A DNA stretch of 32,041 nucleotides from Crocinitomicaceae bacterium (lineage in GTDB: Bacteria > Bacteroidota > Bacteroidia > Flavobacteriales_D > Crocinitomicaceae), in assembly GCA_029251865.1 (NCBI GenBank), contig JAQXCN010000044.1, positions 1-32,041 of the forward strand, written 5' to 3'. The notes under the pieces are model-generated. The model was not told where the DNA came from and ran no database searches. It was given only the letters and a program-made list of their open reading frames with translations. Position numbers and translations under genes: made by a program. Below, in pieces: positions 7,636 through 15,956 of this stretch (within the stretch, counting starts at the first letter, position 1; every line of letters starts with the position of its first letter).

Positions 7636-8658
7636 ATGAAAAAAATCAACGGACACGGACATATTTTACCAGAGCCTAATCAAATCCCCAAATTCATGAA
7701 GGAAAAAAAACTTTTCTGGATTGATGACGATAAAAAATTCATGAGACAAGGTTCTTGGAGCCGACCAATTACAGACCCAAGTTTCTTCCTGAAAGAAAAA
7801 TTAGTTTGGATGGAGGAATACAAGATTGATCATGGTGTAATGCTCAACCTCTCACAAATTTATTGTAATGGTTGGCAAAAACAGGATGCCAAAGATGCCA
7901 TTATGTGGCAAAATGATTTCAACGCTTCTGTACAGTCTGAATACCCAAAAAAGTTTACAAGCGGTTTTGTAGTTCAACCCTTATACATGGATGATGCATT
8001 AAAAGAAATCGAACGAAACGTGATTCAAAATGGACTTAAATTATTGTGTTTACCCACACACTTTTTGAATGCAAACGAACAATGGACTTCTATCGCGGAC
8101 CAATCCGTTTTCCCTATTTATGAATTAGCAAACAAATACAACTTAGCAATAGAAATACACCCTTATGATGGAGAGAAAATAGTAAATCTTAAAGACCAAT
8201 ATTGGCGTTTTCATTTGGTTTGGATGATGGCCCAATGTGCTGATACCTTGCATTTATATACGCTAAATGACATACCGAATAAGTACCCAAACATAAGGAC
8301 TTGTTTTGCCCACGGATGTATGCTTGGTATTGCAAATTATGGGAGACGATTACAAGGATACGATGGAAGACCTGATCTTTTTGAAGATGTCGAAAACCCT
8401 AGGGCGTCACTCGGTCATAAAAATTTATTTTTTGACTCTCTAGTTCATGATTCATATACGCTAGAACTTCTTAAAAGAAGAGTTGGGGTGTCGCAAATCG
8501 TTGCAGGACTGGATGACCCTTATCCCCTTGGTGAAATGGAAGGTGTTGGGAATTCATTCCCAGGAAGAGTAATTGATTTTGCGGTTGAAGTAGATATTTT
8601 AACACAAAGAGAAGCAGATGAGATCTGGCGAGATAACGTTCTTATGTGGCTCGGTTAA
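7636..8658 (+). CDS. Amidohydrolase-family decarboxylase, ACMSD-like (kynurenine pathway)
   Basis: This 340-residue protein closely resembles 2-amino-3-carboxymuconate-6-semialdehyde decarboxylase, a zinc enzyme that diverts tryptophan/3-hydroxyanthranilate breakdown away from quinolinate. The metal ligands are recognisable: His7 and His9 in G-H-G-H, His175 in E-I-H-P-Y-D, His226 in C-F-A-H-G, and an Asp at 293 or 294 in G-L-D-D-P-Y-P-L-G-E, which parallels G-T-D-Y-P-F-P-L-G-E of the human enzyme. F-D-S-L-V-H-D also aligns. The length matches the family (about 335). No other kynurenine gene is nearby, so pathway membership rests on similarity alone; another 2-hydroxymuconate-type decarboxylase is possible. 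The stop codon overlaps that of the convergent SIMPL gene by four bases. Confidence 0.9.
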   Translation: MKKINGHGHILPEPNQIPKFMKEKKLFWIDDDKKFMRQGSWSRPITDPSFFLKEKLVWMEEYKIDHGVMLNLSQIYCNGWQKQDAKDAIMWQNDFNASVQSEYPKKFTSGFVVQPLYMDDALKEIERNVIQNGLKLLCLPTHFLNANEQWTSIADQSVFPIYELANKYNLAIEIHPYDGEKIVNLKDQYWRFHLVWMMAQCADTLHLYTLNDIPNKYPNIRTCFAHGCMLGIANYGRRLQGYDGRPDLFEDVENPRASLGHKNLFFDSLVHDSYTLELLKRRVGVSQIVAGLDDPYPLGEMEGVGNSFPGRVIDFAVEVDILTQREADEIWRDNVLMWLG

Positions 8659-9395
8659 TCGATTTCATAATTTAAACGCATCGTTATACTCGCTGTCTTT
8701 CTTTTAGAAGAAGTATTAAAACTTCCTCCCCAAGAATATTCATCACTTGAATTTTCCGCAGTAATCTGAAAAACTCCCATGTTTGCGTAAGTAAGCTTAC
8801 CGAGAGTCCCTCCTCCATTTGTCGCTATGGTTTCAGCTCTATTTTTGGCATCCTTTGTAGCCGCTTCGATCATTTTAATTTTCAGGGCCGCTAGTTTTGT
8901 GTAGTAATATTGTGGTGCAAATGAATTGAGCTCTATACCCGTATCTATCAACTTAGATACCGCTCTAGAGGTTTTTTCAACGGCATCAACCGATTTTGAT
9001 TGCACCTCGAAGGTTTGTCCTAATTCATAACCGCGAAAAACACGCGTTTTAAAATTCCCGTTTTCATCATAAATACGGTCGTAAAGTTTATTAATATCCG
9101 CTGCATCAAAAACCACTTCACTTTCGGCAATACCTTGGCTCGTTAAAAACTTTTTAACCTCTATTATATCTCTATTCAGAAAAGCATAAGCCTGCTTAAG
9201 GTCCATTGCATTGCTCGAAAAACTTGCGCGCCAAACAATTAAATCAGAATCAAAAGACTGCTGACCTAAACCTTTAACTGTTACTGATGGATCTGACTTC
9301 CCTCTCGTTAAATAAGAAGAACCAAGAATATATCCGGTGAGTATTACCGCTAAAGCAATTAGTATTGTAGGTATTAATTTTTTGATGAATTCCAT
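8655..9395 (-). CDS. SIMPL (DUF541) domain protein, membrane-anchored
   Basis: This 246-residue protein begins with one hydrophobic segment (about 8-26), which is either an uncleaved anchor or a signal peptide. It is followed by the SIMPL/DUF541 fold, seen here from S-V-T-V-K-G-L-G (about 37-44) to the C-terminal S-I-T-M-R-L-N-Y. The family includes the mouse SIMPL signalling protein and bacterial periplasmic proteins such as BP26 and YggE. Its biochemical role is not settled, though YggE has been tied to oxidative stress. Topology predicts a periplasmic domain. It is the last gene on the strand of the hpt-adk-obgE-PAP2-crcB run, 48 bp after crcB, and may be the distal gene of that operon. 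No terminator is visible after it. Confidence 0.85.
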   Translation of the reverse strand: MEFIKKLIPTILIALAVILTGYILGSSYLTRGKSDPSVTVKGLGQQSFDSDLIVWRASFSSNAMDLKQAYAFLNRDIIEVKKFLTSQGIAESEVVFDAADINKLYDRIYDENGNFKTRVFRGYELGQTFEVQSKSVDAVEKTSRAVSKLIDTGIELNSFAPQYYYTKLAALKIKMIEAATKDAKNRAETIATNGGGTLGKLTYANMGVFQITAENSSDEYSWGGSFNTSSKRKTASITMRLNYEID

Positions 9396-9443
9396 AGTTA
9401 ATATATTAGTTTACATATTCCTTAATGCAAGGATTAATTTTAG

Positions 9444-9800
9444 TTACATTTTATCTGAAACCCAGTAAAAACAAAACATACCGGGAAGAATTGAAATTAA
9501 AATATTCAGAAGTAATAGTCCATAACTTGCTTGTTGGTAGAGCTGGAAATTTTCGAAAGAAAAAGTACTAAAAGTACTAAACCCTCCACATAGACCAACC
9601 AAAGCAAAGGGTAAAACCCAATCACCTCGTAAATCTTTTGTCCAAAAATAAAGAATTAAGGTGAAAAGAATACAAGCCAAGAAGTTAGAAATTAATGTGG
9701 CTATTGGAAAAGCGGAGGTCCATTTTACACAAGCCTTACCTACACCAAATCTCAACATACTACCAATACCCCCGCCGAGAAATACCAAAAGATAATTCAT
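9444..9800 (-). CDS. crcB: Fluoride channel CrcB/Fluc
   Basis: This 118-residue protein with four membrane helices belongs to the Fluc family, which exports fluoride passively as a dual-topology dimer. Family marks are G-G-G-I-G-S-M-L-R-F (about 9-18), the pore Asn in L-I-S-N-F-L-A (about 36-42), and G-G-F-S-T-F-S-T-F-S-F-E (about 71-82), which carries the phenylalanine and serine/threonine track lining the pore. The length is typical. A single copy fits a homodimer. The start ATG overlaps the stop of the PAP2 gene by four bases (9797-9800), so the two are translationally linked. No fluoride riboswitch precedes it, consistent with being inside an operon. Confidence 0.93.
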   Translation of the reverse strand: MNYLLVFLGGGIGSMLRFGVGKACVKWTSAFPIATLISNFLACILFTLILYFWTKDLRGDWVLPFALVGLCGGFSTFSTFSFENFQLYQQASYGLLLLNILISILPGMFCFYWVSDKM

Positions 9801-10375
9801 ATTCTTCTAACTTTTCTTAAAAGTAAGAAATGTAAAACAATTTGGGCTAAAGTAAATCCCAAAAGGCAACCGCAAATAATATCACTGAAATAATGAACAC
9901 CGAGGTAAATGCGACTGTATAATACAAGAAGCGTAATTGACAGGAGTAAAAACTTGACCCATTTTATCGAAATAAGGGACCAGAAAATGGTAAGCAATCC
10001 AAAATAATTTGCCGCATGGGATGAAACAAAACCATATTTACCACCGCGATATAAACTACCATCATCATATTGGTGAAGATGAATTTTTTCCATGAGCAAT
10101 AAATTATGAGAAGGCCGGTAACGCTGAAAAACTTCTTTAAAGGCATGCACTGAAAGCTGATCTGTTAGCACAACAGCGAGAATGACACCTATCAAAATCC
10201 AAAGTAACTGTGCTTTATTATAGGCACGAAAAATAAAGTAAAAAATAAACGGCAATAACAGCAATACAAGCCATGGTCCTGAAACAAACCACATAAAAAC
10301 ATCAAGAAAATCTGAATGATGCCCATTTACAAAGAGCAAAAAGCGTTGATCTAATGCCTCGAGTGCATTAATCAT
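9797..10375 (-). CDS. PAP2 family membrane phosphatase
   Basis: This 192-residue integral membrane phosphatase of the PAP2 superfamily probably acts on a lipid phosphate such as undecaprenyl diphosphate, phosphatidylglycerol phosphate or lipid A. The three signature stretches are visible: K-E-V-F-Q-R-Y-R-P (motif 1), S-S-H-A-A-N-Y-F-G (motif 2, with S-S-H in place of P-S-G-H, a form I associate with this phylum) and [12 protein letters not shown] (motif 3). There are about five to six membrane helices. I chose the ATG at 10375, which overlaps the obgE stop by eight bases. A start at 10399 would lengthen the overlap and add a non-conserved leader of eight residues. It is also overlapped by crcB downstream. 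The substrate is undetermined. Confidence 0.87.
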   Translation of the reverse strand: MINALEALDQRFLLFVNGHHSDFLDVFMWFVSGPWLVLLLLPFIFYFIFRAYNKAQLLWILIGVILAVVLTDQLSVHAFKEVFQRYRPSHNLLLMEKIHLHQYDDGSLYRGGKYGFVSSHAANYFGLLTIFWSLISIKWVKFLLLSITLLVLYSRIYLGVHYFSDIICGCLLGFTLAQIVLHFLLLRKVRRI

Positions 10376-11372
10376 CCTGTAATAATTTCCAAATTTCATC
10401 CTTCAGCTCGACAAGCCCTGACTGGGCAACAGATGATATAAAAAGATAAGGAACAGCTTTTAAATTTTCATTAAGTTCTTTGCGTATTTCATCCATAAGC
10501 TCCTCATCGAGCATATCTGATTTTGTGATTGCTAAAATTGAATCTTTATGTAGTAATTCTGGATTATAAGCTTGTAGTTCATCCTTTAAAATCCTATACT
10601 CTTGAGCGATATCATCTGCATCAGCCGGCACCATGAACAACAAAAGAGAGTTCCGTTCAATATGCCTTAAAAAACGATAACCTAGTCCTTTACCTTTAGA
10701 AGCCCCCTCTATGATTCCCGGTATATCTGCCATAACAAAGGAACGGTGGTCCCTGTAGGACACAATGCCTAAATTTGGACGAATCGTAGTAAAGGGATAA
10801 TCACCAATTTCGGGTTTTGCGGCAGAAACTACCGATAAGAGAGTGCTTTTGCCGGCATTTGGAAATCCAACAAGACCAACATCAGCAAGAATCTTTAGCT
10901 CTAAAACCTTCCATCCTTCAATCCCCAATTCTCCGGGCTGCGCATGTCTGGGTGTTTGATGCGTGGATGATTTGAAATTATTGTTTCCAAGACCACCCCG
11001 TCCTCCTTTTTGTAAAATTTTCTCTTCGCCTTCTTCCGTGATTTCGAATAAAACCTCATCTGACTCCTCATCACGCACAATAGTGCCTAAAGGAACGTCA
11101 ATGTATACATCTTTACCCTGGGATCCTGTCTTGAGATTACTAGATCCATGAGATCCGTGCTCGGCCTTGACATGCTTTTTGAACTTTAAATGTAGAAGTG
11201 TCCATAACTGTTTGTTTCCTCGAAGGTATACATGACCGCCTCGTCCACCATCTCCGCCGTCAGGACCACCTTTAGGAATATACTTTTCTCTTCGGAAGTG
11301 CGTAGAGCCTCCTCCTCCATTACCTGATTTTACATGGATTTTTACGTAATCAACAAAATTATCTGAGGCCAT
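10368..11372 (-). CDS. obgE: GTPase Obg/CgtA
   Basis: This 334-residue essential GTPase works in large ribosomal subunit assembly and stress response. The N-terminal glycine-rich Obg domain occupies about 1-160 ([20 protein letters not shown]). The GTPase domain follows, with G1 G-F-P-N-A-G-K-S-T (169-177), switch I P-F-T-T-I-R-P-N (193-200), G3 D-I-P-G (216-219), and a G4 that reads T-K-S-D (283-286) rather than N-K-x-D. The C-terminal extension found in some Obg proteins is absent, as is common in this phylum. It lies 9 bp after adk and overlaps the PAP2 gene, within the hpt operon. Confidence 0.96.
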   Translation of the reverse strand: MASDNFVDYVKIHVKSGNGGGGSTHFRREKYIPKGGPDGGDGGRGGHVYLRGNKQLWTLLHLKFKKHVKAEHGSHGSSNLKTGSQGKDVYIDVPLGTIVRDEESDEVLFEITEEGEEKILQKGGRGGLGNNNFKSSTHQTPRHAQPGELGIEGWKVLELKILADVGLVGFPNAGKSTLLSVVSAAKPEIGDYPFTTIRPNLGIVSYRDHRSFVMADIPGIIEGASKGKGLGYRFLRHIERNSLLLFMVPADADDIAQEYRILKDELQAYNPELLHKDSILAITKSDMLDEELMDEIRKELNENLKAVPYLFISSVAQSGLVELKDEIWKLLQDD

Positions 11373-11381
11373 TGCTCTAGA

Positions 11382-11954
11382 TTAAAGCGCATCAATTGAA
11401 ACAAACAGTCTTTCTGTAATTTCGTTAACACTTCCCATTCCTTTAATGGAAATCAATTTATCTTGTAAATCATAAAATGACTTTACAGGAGCTGTTTCTT
11501 TATGATACACAGCTATACGGTTATCAATGATTTTAGGATCGGCATCATCTGCACGACCACTCACCTCTGCCCTTTTCAGAAGACGCTTTTTAAGCTCCTC
11601 ATCCTCTACATCCAAAGAAAGCATCACAGTAATAGATGCGCCCATACTCTTCAAGAAAACATCAAGTGCTTTAGCCTGTGCATTTGTTCTGGGAAATCCG
11701 TCGAAAATAAATCCTTTTGCTGAATCGTGCTTTAGGACCTCTGCTCGAAGTAAATCGATGGTTACACTATCTGGAACTAACTTTCCCTGATCCATGTAAC
11801 TCTTTGCAAGATTACCTAAGTCAGTCTGACCTTTTATATTTGACCTAAAAATATCACCCGTTGATAGATGAACAAGCCCATACTTGTTAATCAATCTTTC
11901 TGATTGTGTTCCTTTCCCTGCACCTGGGGGGCCAAATAGCACAATATTCAACAT
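11382..11954 (-). CDS. adk: Adenylate kinase (short-LID form)
   Basis: This 190-residue enzyme interconverts ATP + AMP with 2 ADP. The P-loop G-P-P-G-A-G-K-G-T is at 8-16, the AMP-binding part L-S-T-G-D-I-F-R follows at about 30-37, and F-D-G-F-P-R-T is at about 84-90. The LID region (R-A-E-V-S-G-R-A-D-D) is short and lacks zinc-binding cysteines, which explains the length of about 190 rather than 215. It lies 5 bp after hpt and 9 bp before obgE on the same strand, so it is co-transcribed. The neighbours hpt and, divergently, purK give a purine theme. Confidence 0.96.
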   Translation of the reverse strand: MLNIVLFGPPGAGKGTQSERLINKYGLVHLSTGDIFRSNIKGQTDLGNLAKSYMDQGKLVPDSVTIDLLRAEVLKHDSAKGFIFDGFPRTNAQAKALDVFLKSMGASITVMLSLDVEDEELKKRLLKRAEVSGRADDADPKIIDNRIAVYHKETAPVKSFYDLQDKLISIKGMGSVNEITERLFVSIDAL

Positions 11955-11959
11955 AATAT

Positions 11960-12499
11960 TTATTCTTTTAATTGATAAATCTCATTCAAATTTCTTCCGG
12001 CCTCATCATAATCCAAGCCGTATCCGACAACAAATTTATTAGGAATTTTGAATCCAACGTACTTTGGCTCCTCAATACCTTCAAAAGCATCTGATTTATA
12101 CAACAATGTGCACATTTCTATACTCATTGGGTTTTTCTCCTTCAAATATTCAAAAATCCGATCCGCTGTTCTACCAGTATCAACAATATCTTCTATAATT
12201 ACTACATGCTTACCTTCTAAAGAATTATTCAGCCCAATAAGATCTTTTACAACTCCTGTGGACGCCGTCCCTTCATATGAGGCTACTTTTACAAAAGAAA
12301 TTTCCAAATCAAAGTTTATGGATTTCATCAAGTCAGAAGCAAACATGAAAGCGCCATTTAAAACCCCTACAAACAACACTTTTTCGTTTCTGTAGTCCTG
12401 TCGAAGTTGACTTGCAATTTCATCGACGCGACTTAAGATTGAATCTGCCGACAAATAAGGCGTAAATGTTTTATCTAAAAGTCTAATATCTCGGTTCAT
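11960..12499 (-). CDS. hpt: Hypoxanthine phosphoribosyltransferase
   Basis: This 179-residue salvage enzyme makes IMP (and probably GMP) from the base and PRPP in the cytoplasm. The PRPP loop I-I-E-D-I-V-D-T-G-R-T-A is at 101-112, and the base-binding end F-V-V-G-Y-G-L-D-Y-D is at about 156-165. V-L-F-V-G-V-L-N-G-A-F-M-F (41-53) is the usual N-terminal signature. It is the first gene of the minus-strand operon hpt-adk-obgE-PAP2-crcB(-SIMPL). A -7 element TATCTTTG lies eight bases upstream on the minus strand. It diverges from purK over 69 bp, so salvage and de novo purine genes share one short control region. Confidence 0.96.
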   Translation of the reverse strand: MNRDIRLLDKTFTPYLSADSILSRVDEIASQLRQDYRNEKVLFVGVLNGAFMFASDLMKSINFDLEISFVKVASYEGTASTGVVKDLIGLNNSLEGKHVVIIEDIVDTGRTADRIFEYLKEKNPMSIEMCTLLYKSDAFEGIEEPKYVGFKIPNKFVVGYGLDYDEAGRNLNEIYQLKE

Positions 12500-12507
12500 A
12501 GAAGCAG

Positions 12508-12515
12508 CAAAGATA
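12508..12515 (-). promoter_or_regulatory. -7 element of the hpt-adk-obgE operon
   Basis: On the minus strand the sequence reads TATCTTTG, a full TAnnTTTG match ending eight bases before the hpt ATG. Expected transcription start is about 12503, leaving a leader of only a few bases. Confidence 0.6.
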
Positions 12516-12556
12516 CAATTTTAGTGAGGAAGATGAAAATAAATTGATTAGAGACG

Positions 12557-12564
12557 TATCTTTG
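12557..12564 (+). promoter_or_regulatory. -7 element immediately before the purK ATG
   Basis: TATCTTTG ends four bases before the ATG at 12569, the same spacing as at the subtilisin gene. A leaderless purK transcript is predicted. No -33 TTG lies at the usual distance; a TTG at 12544-12546 is too close. Confidence 0.55.
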
Positions 12565-12568
12565 TACT

Positions 12569-13705
12569 ATGAATAGAAGATGGAACTCTGGAGATTTTAA
12601 ATTGGGCGTGTTAGGCGGCGGCCAACTTGGAAGAATGTTAATTCAAGAAGCCATTGATCTAGATGTGCATTTGCATATGATGGATGAAGACCCAAATGCC
12701 CCATGTGCGCAAATTGCGCATTCCTTCACCTGTGCTTCGATAACGGACTTTGAGGCCGTAATGGCATTCGGAAAGGATAAAGATTTAATTACAGTTGAAA
12801 TTGAAAATGTTAATATCGAAGCACTTGAAGTTTTAGAAAAAAAAGGAATCAAAATTTACCCACAACCGCGAGTCCTGAGAATTATAAAAGATAAAGGCAT
12901 TCAAAAACAATTCTATTCTGAGCACTCGATTCCAACAGCTCCTTTCAAACTTTATGATAATGCCGATGCTGTCGCAAGGGATAACATAAATTACCCCGTC
13001 ATTCAAAAAATGAGAACCGGTGGCTATGATGGTAAAGGTGTTCAAATGCTAAAAAGTGCTAGCACCTCTTTTAAAGGTCCAAATTTATGTGAATCACTCA
13101 TAGATTTTGATAAAGAATTATCCATAATTGTTGCAAGAAATCAAAATGGGTCCATGCATTGCTTTCCTGCGGTTGAATGCGAATTTAACCCGGAGGCCAA
13201 TTTGGTGGAATATTTATTTTCTCCTGCAAACGTTTCGAAAGAAACAGAAAAAGAGGCAATGAAAATTGCAGAAGATGTGATTCAGAAGCTAGACATGATT
13301 GGACTTTTGGCTGTTGAATTTTTTCTTTGTAAAAATGGAGAACTCTTAGTGAATGAGGTTGCACCTAGACCACACAACAGTGGTCACCATACTATCGAAT
13401 GTTGTAATACTTCACAGTATGCCCAACATTTAAGATCAATCTTAAACCTACCATTGGGGGACACAGATCTTCTTCACCCTGGGGCAATGATAAATCTTTT
13501 AGGAGAAAAAGGGTTTGAAGGACCCGCTATTTATGAGGGGCTGCATAAGATCCTCAGCCTGCCTGGTGTTCATCCACACATATATGGAAAAAGCCACACC
13601 AAACCTTTTCGGAAAATGGGCCATATCACAATAACAGGAAATTCACTTCAAGCCGTGAAAAATGTTGCCGATCAGGTAAAAGAAATCATAAAAGTAAAGG
13701 CATAA
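12569..13705 (+). CDS. purK: 5-(carboxyamino)imidazole ribonucleotide synthase
   Basis: This 378-residue ATP-grasp enzyme converts AIR, ATP and bicarbonate into N5-CAIR in de novo purine synthesis. It shows the N-terminal L-G-G-G-Q-L-G-R-M-L (15-24), then K-M-R-T-G-G-Y-D-G-K-G (about 147-157, ATP-grasp loop), and N-E-V-A-P-R-P-H-N-S-G-H-H-T (about 263-276, metal and nucleotide binding). The start is fixed well: no other ATG precedes the G-G-G-Q-L-G motif. That makes the -7 element, four bases upstream, significant. purE is not in this window. A bidirectional-looking terminator follows, shared with the convergent secreted-protein gene. Confidence 0.96.
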   Translation: MNRRWNSGDFKLGVLGGGQLGRMLIQEAIDLDVHLHMMDEDPNAPCAQIAHSFTCASITDFEAVMAFGKDKDLITVEIENVNIEALEVLEKKGIKIYPQPRVLRIIKDKGIQKQFYSEHSIPTAPFKLYDNADAVARDNINYPVIQKMRTGGYDGKGVQMLKSASTSFKGPNLCESLIDFDKELSIIVARNQNGSMHCFPAVECEFNPEANLVEYLFSPANVSKETEKEAMKIAEDVIQKLDMIGLLAVEFFLCKNGELLVNEVAPRPHNSGHHTIECCNTSQYAQHLRSILNLPLGDTDLLHPGAMINLLGEKGFEGPAIYEGLHKILSLPGVHPHIYGKSHTKPFRKMGHITITGNSLQAVKNVADQVKEIIKVKA

Positions 13706-13706
13706 A

Positions 13707-13738
13707 AAAAGCCACCGAAGTGGCTTTTCACGTTTTTT
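13707..13738. terminator. Terminator between purK and the Omp28-like gene
   Basis: A perfect 9-bp stem, AAAAGCCAC (13707-13715) with GTGGCTTTT (13720-13728), has a CGAA loop. T-rich sequence follows on the plus strand and A-rich sequence on the other side, so it can serve both convergent genes. Confidence 0.9.
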
Positions 13739-13747
13739 CAATGCCGG

Positions 13748-15790
13748 TTATTCAACGACGAATCGTTTCATAACTGTTCCACCAATGTGGGTATAAGAAA
13801 CTCCGTAAATACCGGCGGCCAAATCTGAAATATCTAAAGCATAGTTCCAATTACCTATGTTTTCTTTTAAATCAAGTGTTTGAATGATTTCGCCTTTATA
13901 ATTAAATACCTTTAATTCATTCGTAGGAGAATCTGAAAGTGCAATAGTGACATTCAGTATTGTTGAGGCTGGATTTGGATAGACCTTAAGCACGTCATCT
14001 ATTTGAAAATCCAAAGGATTTATTAAACCTAAGTTTGGACCTACTTCATAACCATTTGAGACCGCCTCAGAAATACTCGTTGAACCTGCATTGTCAATAC
14101 GTCCATTCGGAGAAATCAACATACCGATGATATGCATATTTTCAGCATTCCAGTCCGCGGGAAGTATGAAGGAATAATTACTTACCACACTTTCTCCAGG
14201 ATTAACAGTTGCTGGGAAAAAGATTGAAGATCCATCAAAACTTGGAGCAATTGCACGTGCAACGTGATCATAAACCATTTGAGCCGCAGGTACAGAACTC
14301 GGAAGAGACTCGTAGCCTCCCATAATACCATTCCCCCCACCGGCATATGCATTAGATTGATTGTAACCTGCATCAGTTCCTGTAACACCATCTTCAGACA
14401 ATACACATGCTAAGCGGTACGCATTAGTTACAGACTGAGAAAATGTTGATTTTACAGAAACCTCTAATTCTCTGCTTACTGGATCCCAAGTAGCACCGTT
14501 CATTATTACGCCTGCAGGCGCTGTTAAAAGTCGGTCTAAAAAGTCTGCATTCATTGCAGAAGGATCCACATCCGCACCTCTATCAACGACTGCACTTGGA
14601 TAGCCACCTATCATAGAGCCAATCCCTGCATCATATACAGCATCTGTCATTGGATCCCCGTTATGTACAGCAACCCCAACCCAATAATCTCCATATTGCT
14701 GGGCAAATTGATCCATATAAACCGCGCCTCTCGGACACCATTGACACCAGGTTCCTGTTGCCTCCTCTCCTACGACAACTTTTCCTGCTGCAGGTACAAT
14801 TGGATCGATTCCAATCACTTTAGAATCATCTGTTGGATCATCGTCTAACACCCCATTCACGTTTGAGATGGTAACCATCAAATCATTGTTTCCTAAAATA
14901 GGAGTCAATTGAGTAGTAAATGTATGCTCATAAGTATCGAGAGAAACCAAGTTTAATCCCGTTATGTTTTCGGTAACATCTGCACCATTGTAACTATAGG
15001 TCAAATCAAAAGAATTGATTTCTAATACACCTAAATTTCTTGCTGTTGCAACTACATCATAACTTAATCCAGAAATTCCTGAAATTTGATTGATAAAGGA
15101 CACTCCGCCATTTAACCCAGGTAAATTCGCAGGTAAGTGCGTATAGCTAATATCATCAACATAATAACCTGAAATTCCATTCCCGCCTTGACCTGCAGGA
15201 TTTACTGGATATAAATCCAAAATTCCGATTTGTCCTGTCGGGTTTGAAAAAGAACCTTGTGAAACGTTATCAATGAAAAGCTCCCAAACATTGGACGTTA
15301 GGTCCATATCAACCCTGAGATTAAACCATTGTGCGCTTGGATAATTCGCATTTATATATGGTGTTCCCTGATTGGAAAGCTTCAAGGTACCGTCTTCTAA
15401 CATATAACAATCAAGCGCCCAAACCTGAGCAACAACAAGTGTACCCTGAAGGTTGAAGTAAGCTCCTTTTCCCGCCTCAACATAAAAATTAGCCTCAAAA
15501 GAAAAGTTACCAGAATTGTAGACCTGATCAAAAGGGAGTACCACATCGGCGGGCCCACCGTTAGGTGAAGTTGAGCTGAAATAGATTGAATTCGAACCAC
15601 TACTTGCGTTGTTGTCGGTAATTTGAACATCCTCGGCGCCACCTTCGGTGCCACTCCAGGTTGTCCAGTCAGCAGAACTAGATCCCAAATACGATCCTGT
15701 TGCATACGATTCAAAATCATCGGAAAAGGTTTGGGAAAAGGATAGATGGGAGAGACAACACGCTAGAAATAGTAAAAATGTTTTTTTCAT
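13748..15790 (-). CDS. Secreted Omp28-like thioredoxin-fold protein with type IX sorting domain
   Basis: This 680-residue protein is exported. Its signal peptide ends at about residue 20 (L-S-F-S-Q). Residues 22-215 look like a concanavalin/LamG-type beta-sandwich, ending in Y-Y-V-D-D-I-S-Y. Residues 225-330 form an Ig/CARDB-like beta domain. From about 335 an Omp28-related region begins, with the redox-type motif T-G-T-W-C-Q-W-C-P-R-G (Cys349, Cys352) typical of thioredoxin-like folds. The end (about 598-680), L-K-V-Y-P-N-P through K-R-F-V-V-E, is a type A sorting domain for type IX secretion. The protein is therefore probably on the cell surface or released. Its function is unknown; the carbohydrate-binding-like N terminus and the C-x-x-C pair suggest adhesion or a redox role (inference). 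The gene stands alone, convergent with purK. Confidence 0.88.
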   Translation of the reverse strand: MKKTFLLFLACCLSHLSFSQTFSDDFESYATGSYLGSSSADWTTWSGTEGGAEDVQITDNNASSGSNSIYFSSTSPNGGPADVVLPFDQVYNSGNFSFEANFYVEAGKGAYFNLQGTLVVAQVWALDCYMLEDGTLKLSNQGTPYINANYPSAQWFNLRVDMDLTSNVWELFIDNVSQGSFSNPTGQIGILDLYPVNPAGQGGNGISGYYVDDISYTHLPANLPGLNGGVSFINQISGISGLSYDVVATARNLGVLEINSFDLTYSYNGADVTENITGLNLVSLDTYEHTFTTQLTPILGNNDLMVTISNVNGVLDDDPTDDSKVIGIDPIVPAAGKVVVGEEATGTWCQWCPRGAVYMDQFAQQYGDYWVGVAVHNGDPMTDAVYDAGIGSMIGGYPSAVVDRGADVDPSAMNADFLDRLLTAPAGVIMNGATWDPVSRELEVSVKSTFSQSVTNAYRLACVLSEDGVTGTDAGYNQSNAYAGGGNGIMGGYESLPSSVPAAQMVYDHVARAIAPSFDGSSIFFPATVNPGESVVSNYSFILPADWNAENMHIIGMLISPNGRIDNAGSTSISEAVSNGYEVGPNLGLINPLDFQIDDVLKVYPNPASTILNVTIALSDSPTNELKVFNYKGEIIQTLDLKENIGNWNYALDISDLAAGIYGVSYTHIGGTVMKRFVVE

Positions 15791-15908
15791 TAGTTTAAGT
15801 TTTGAATTTAATTCCCTGTTCGATAAGAAACTTAAAAGAACGAGGTGATTACGAATATCGCGATTTTAAATGAAAAACCATTTAAAACGAACAATTGTTA
15901 CAATTTGA

Positions 15909-15937
15909 TTGTTTCACAGCAATTTTTCTTAAATTCG
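15909..15937 (+). promoter_or_regulatory. Promoter of the peptide transporter gene
   Basis: TTG at 15909-15911 and TAAATTCG at 15930-15937 (one base off TAnnTTTG) are 18 bases apart, close to the phylum's -33/-7 spacing. The leader would be about 15 nt. A 10-bp palindrome, AACAATTGTT (15890-15899), lies just upstream. Confidence 0.5.
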
Positions 15938-15956
15938 GACACTAAAGAAAAAAATA

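Noticed and set aside
9801-9830. Fluoride riboswitch before crcB
   Set aside because: crcB overlaps the upstream PAP2 coding sequence by four bases, leaving no leader for a riboswitch, and no crcB-motif pseudoknot pattern is seen.
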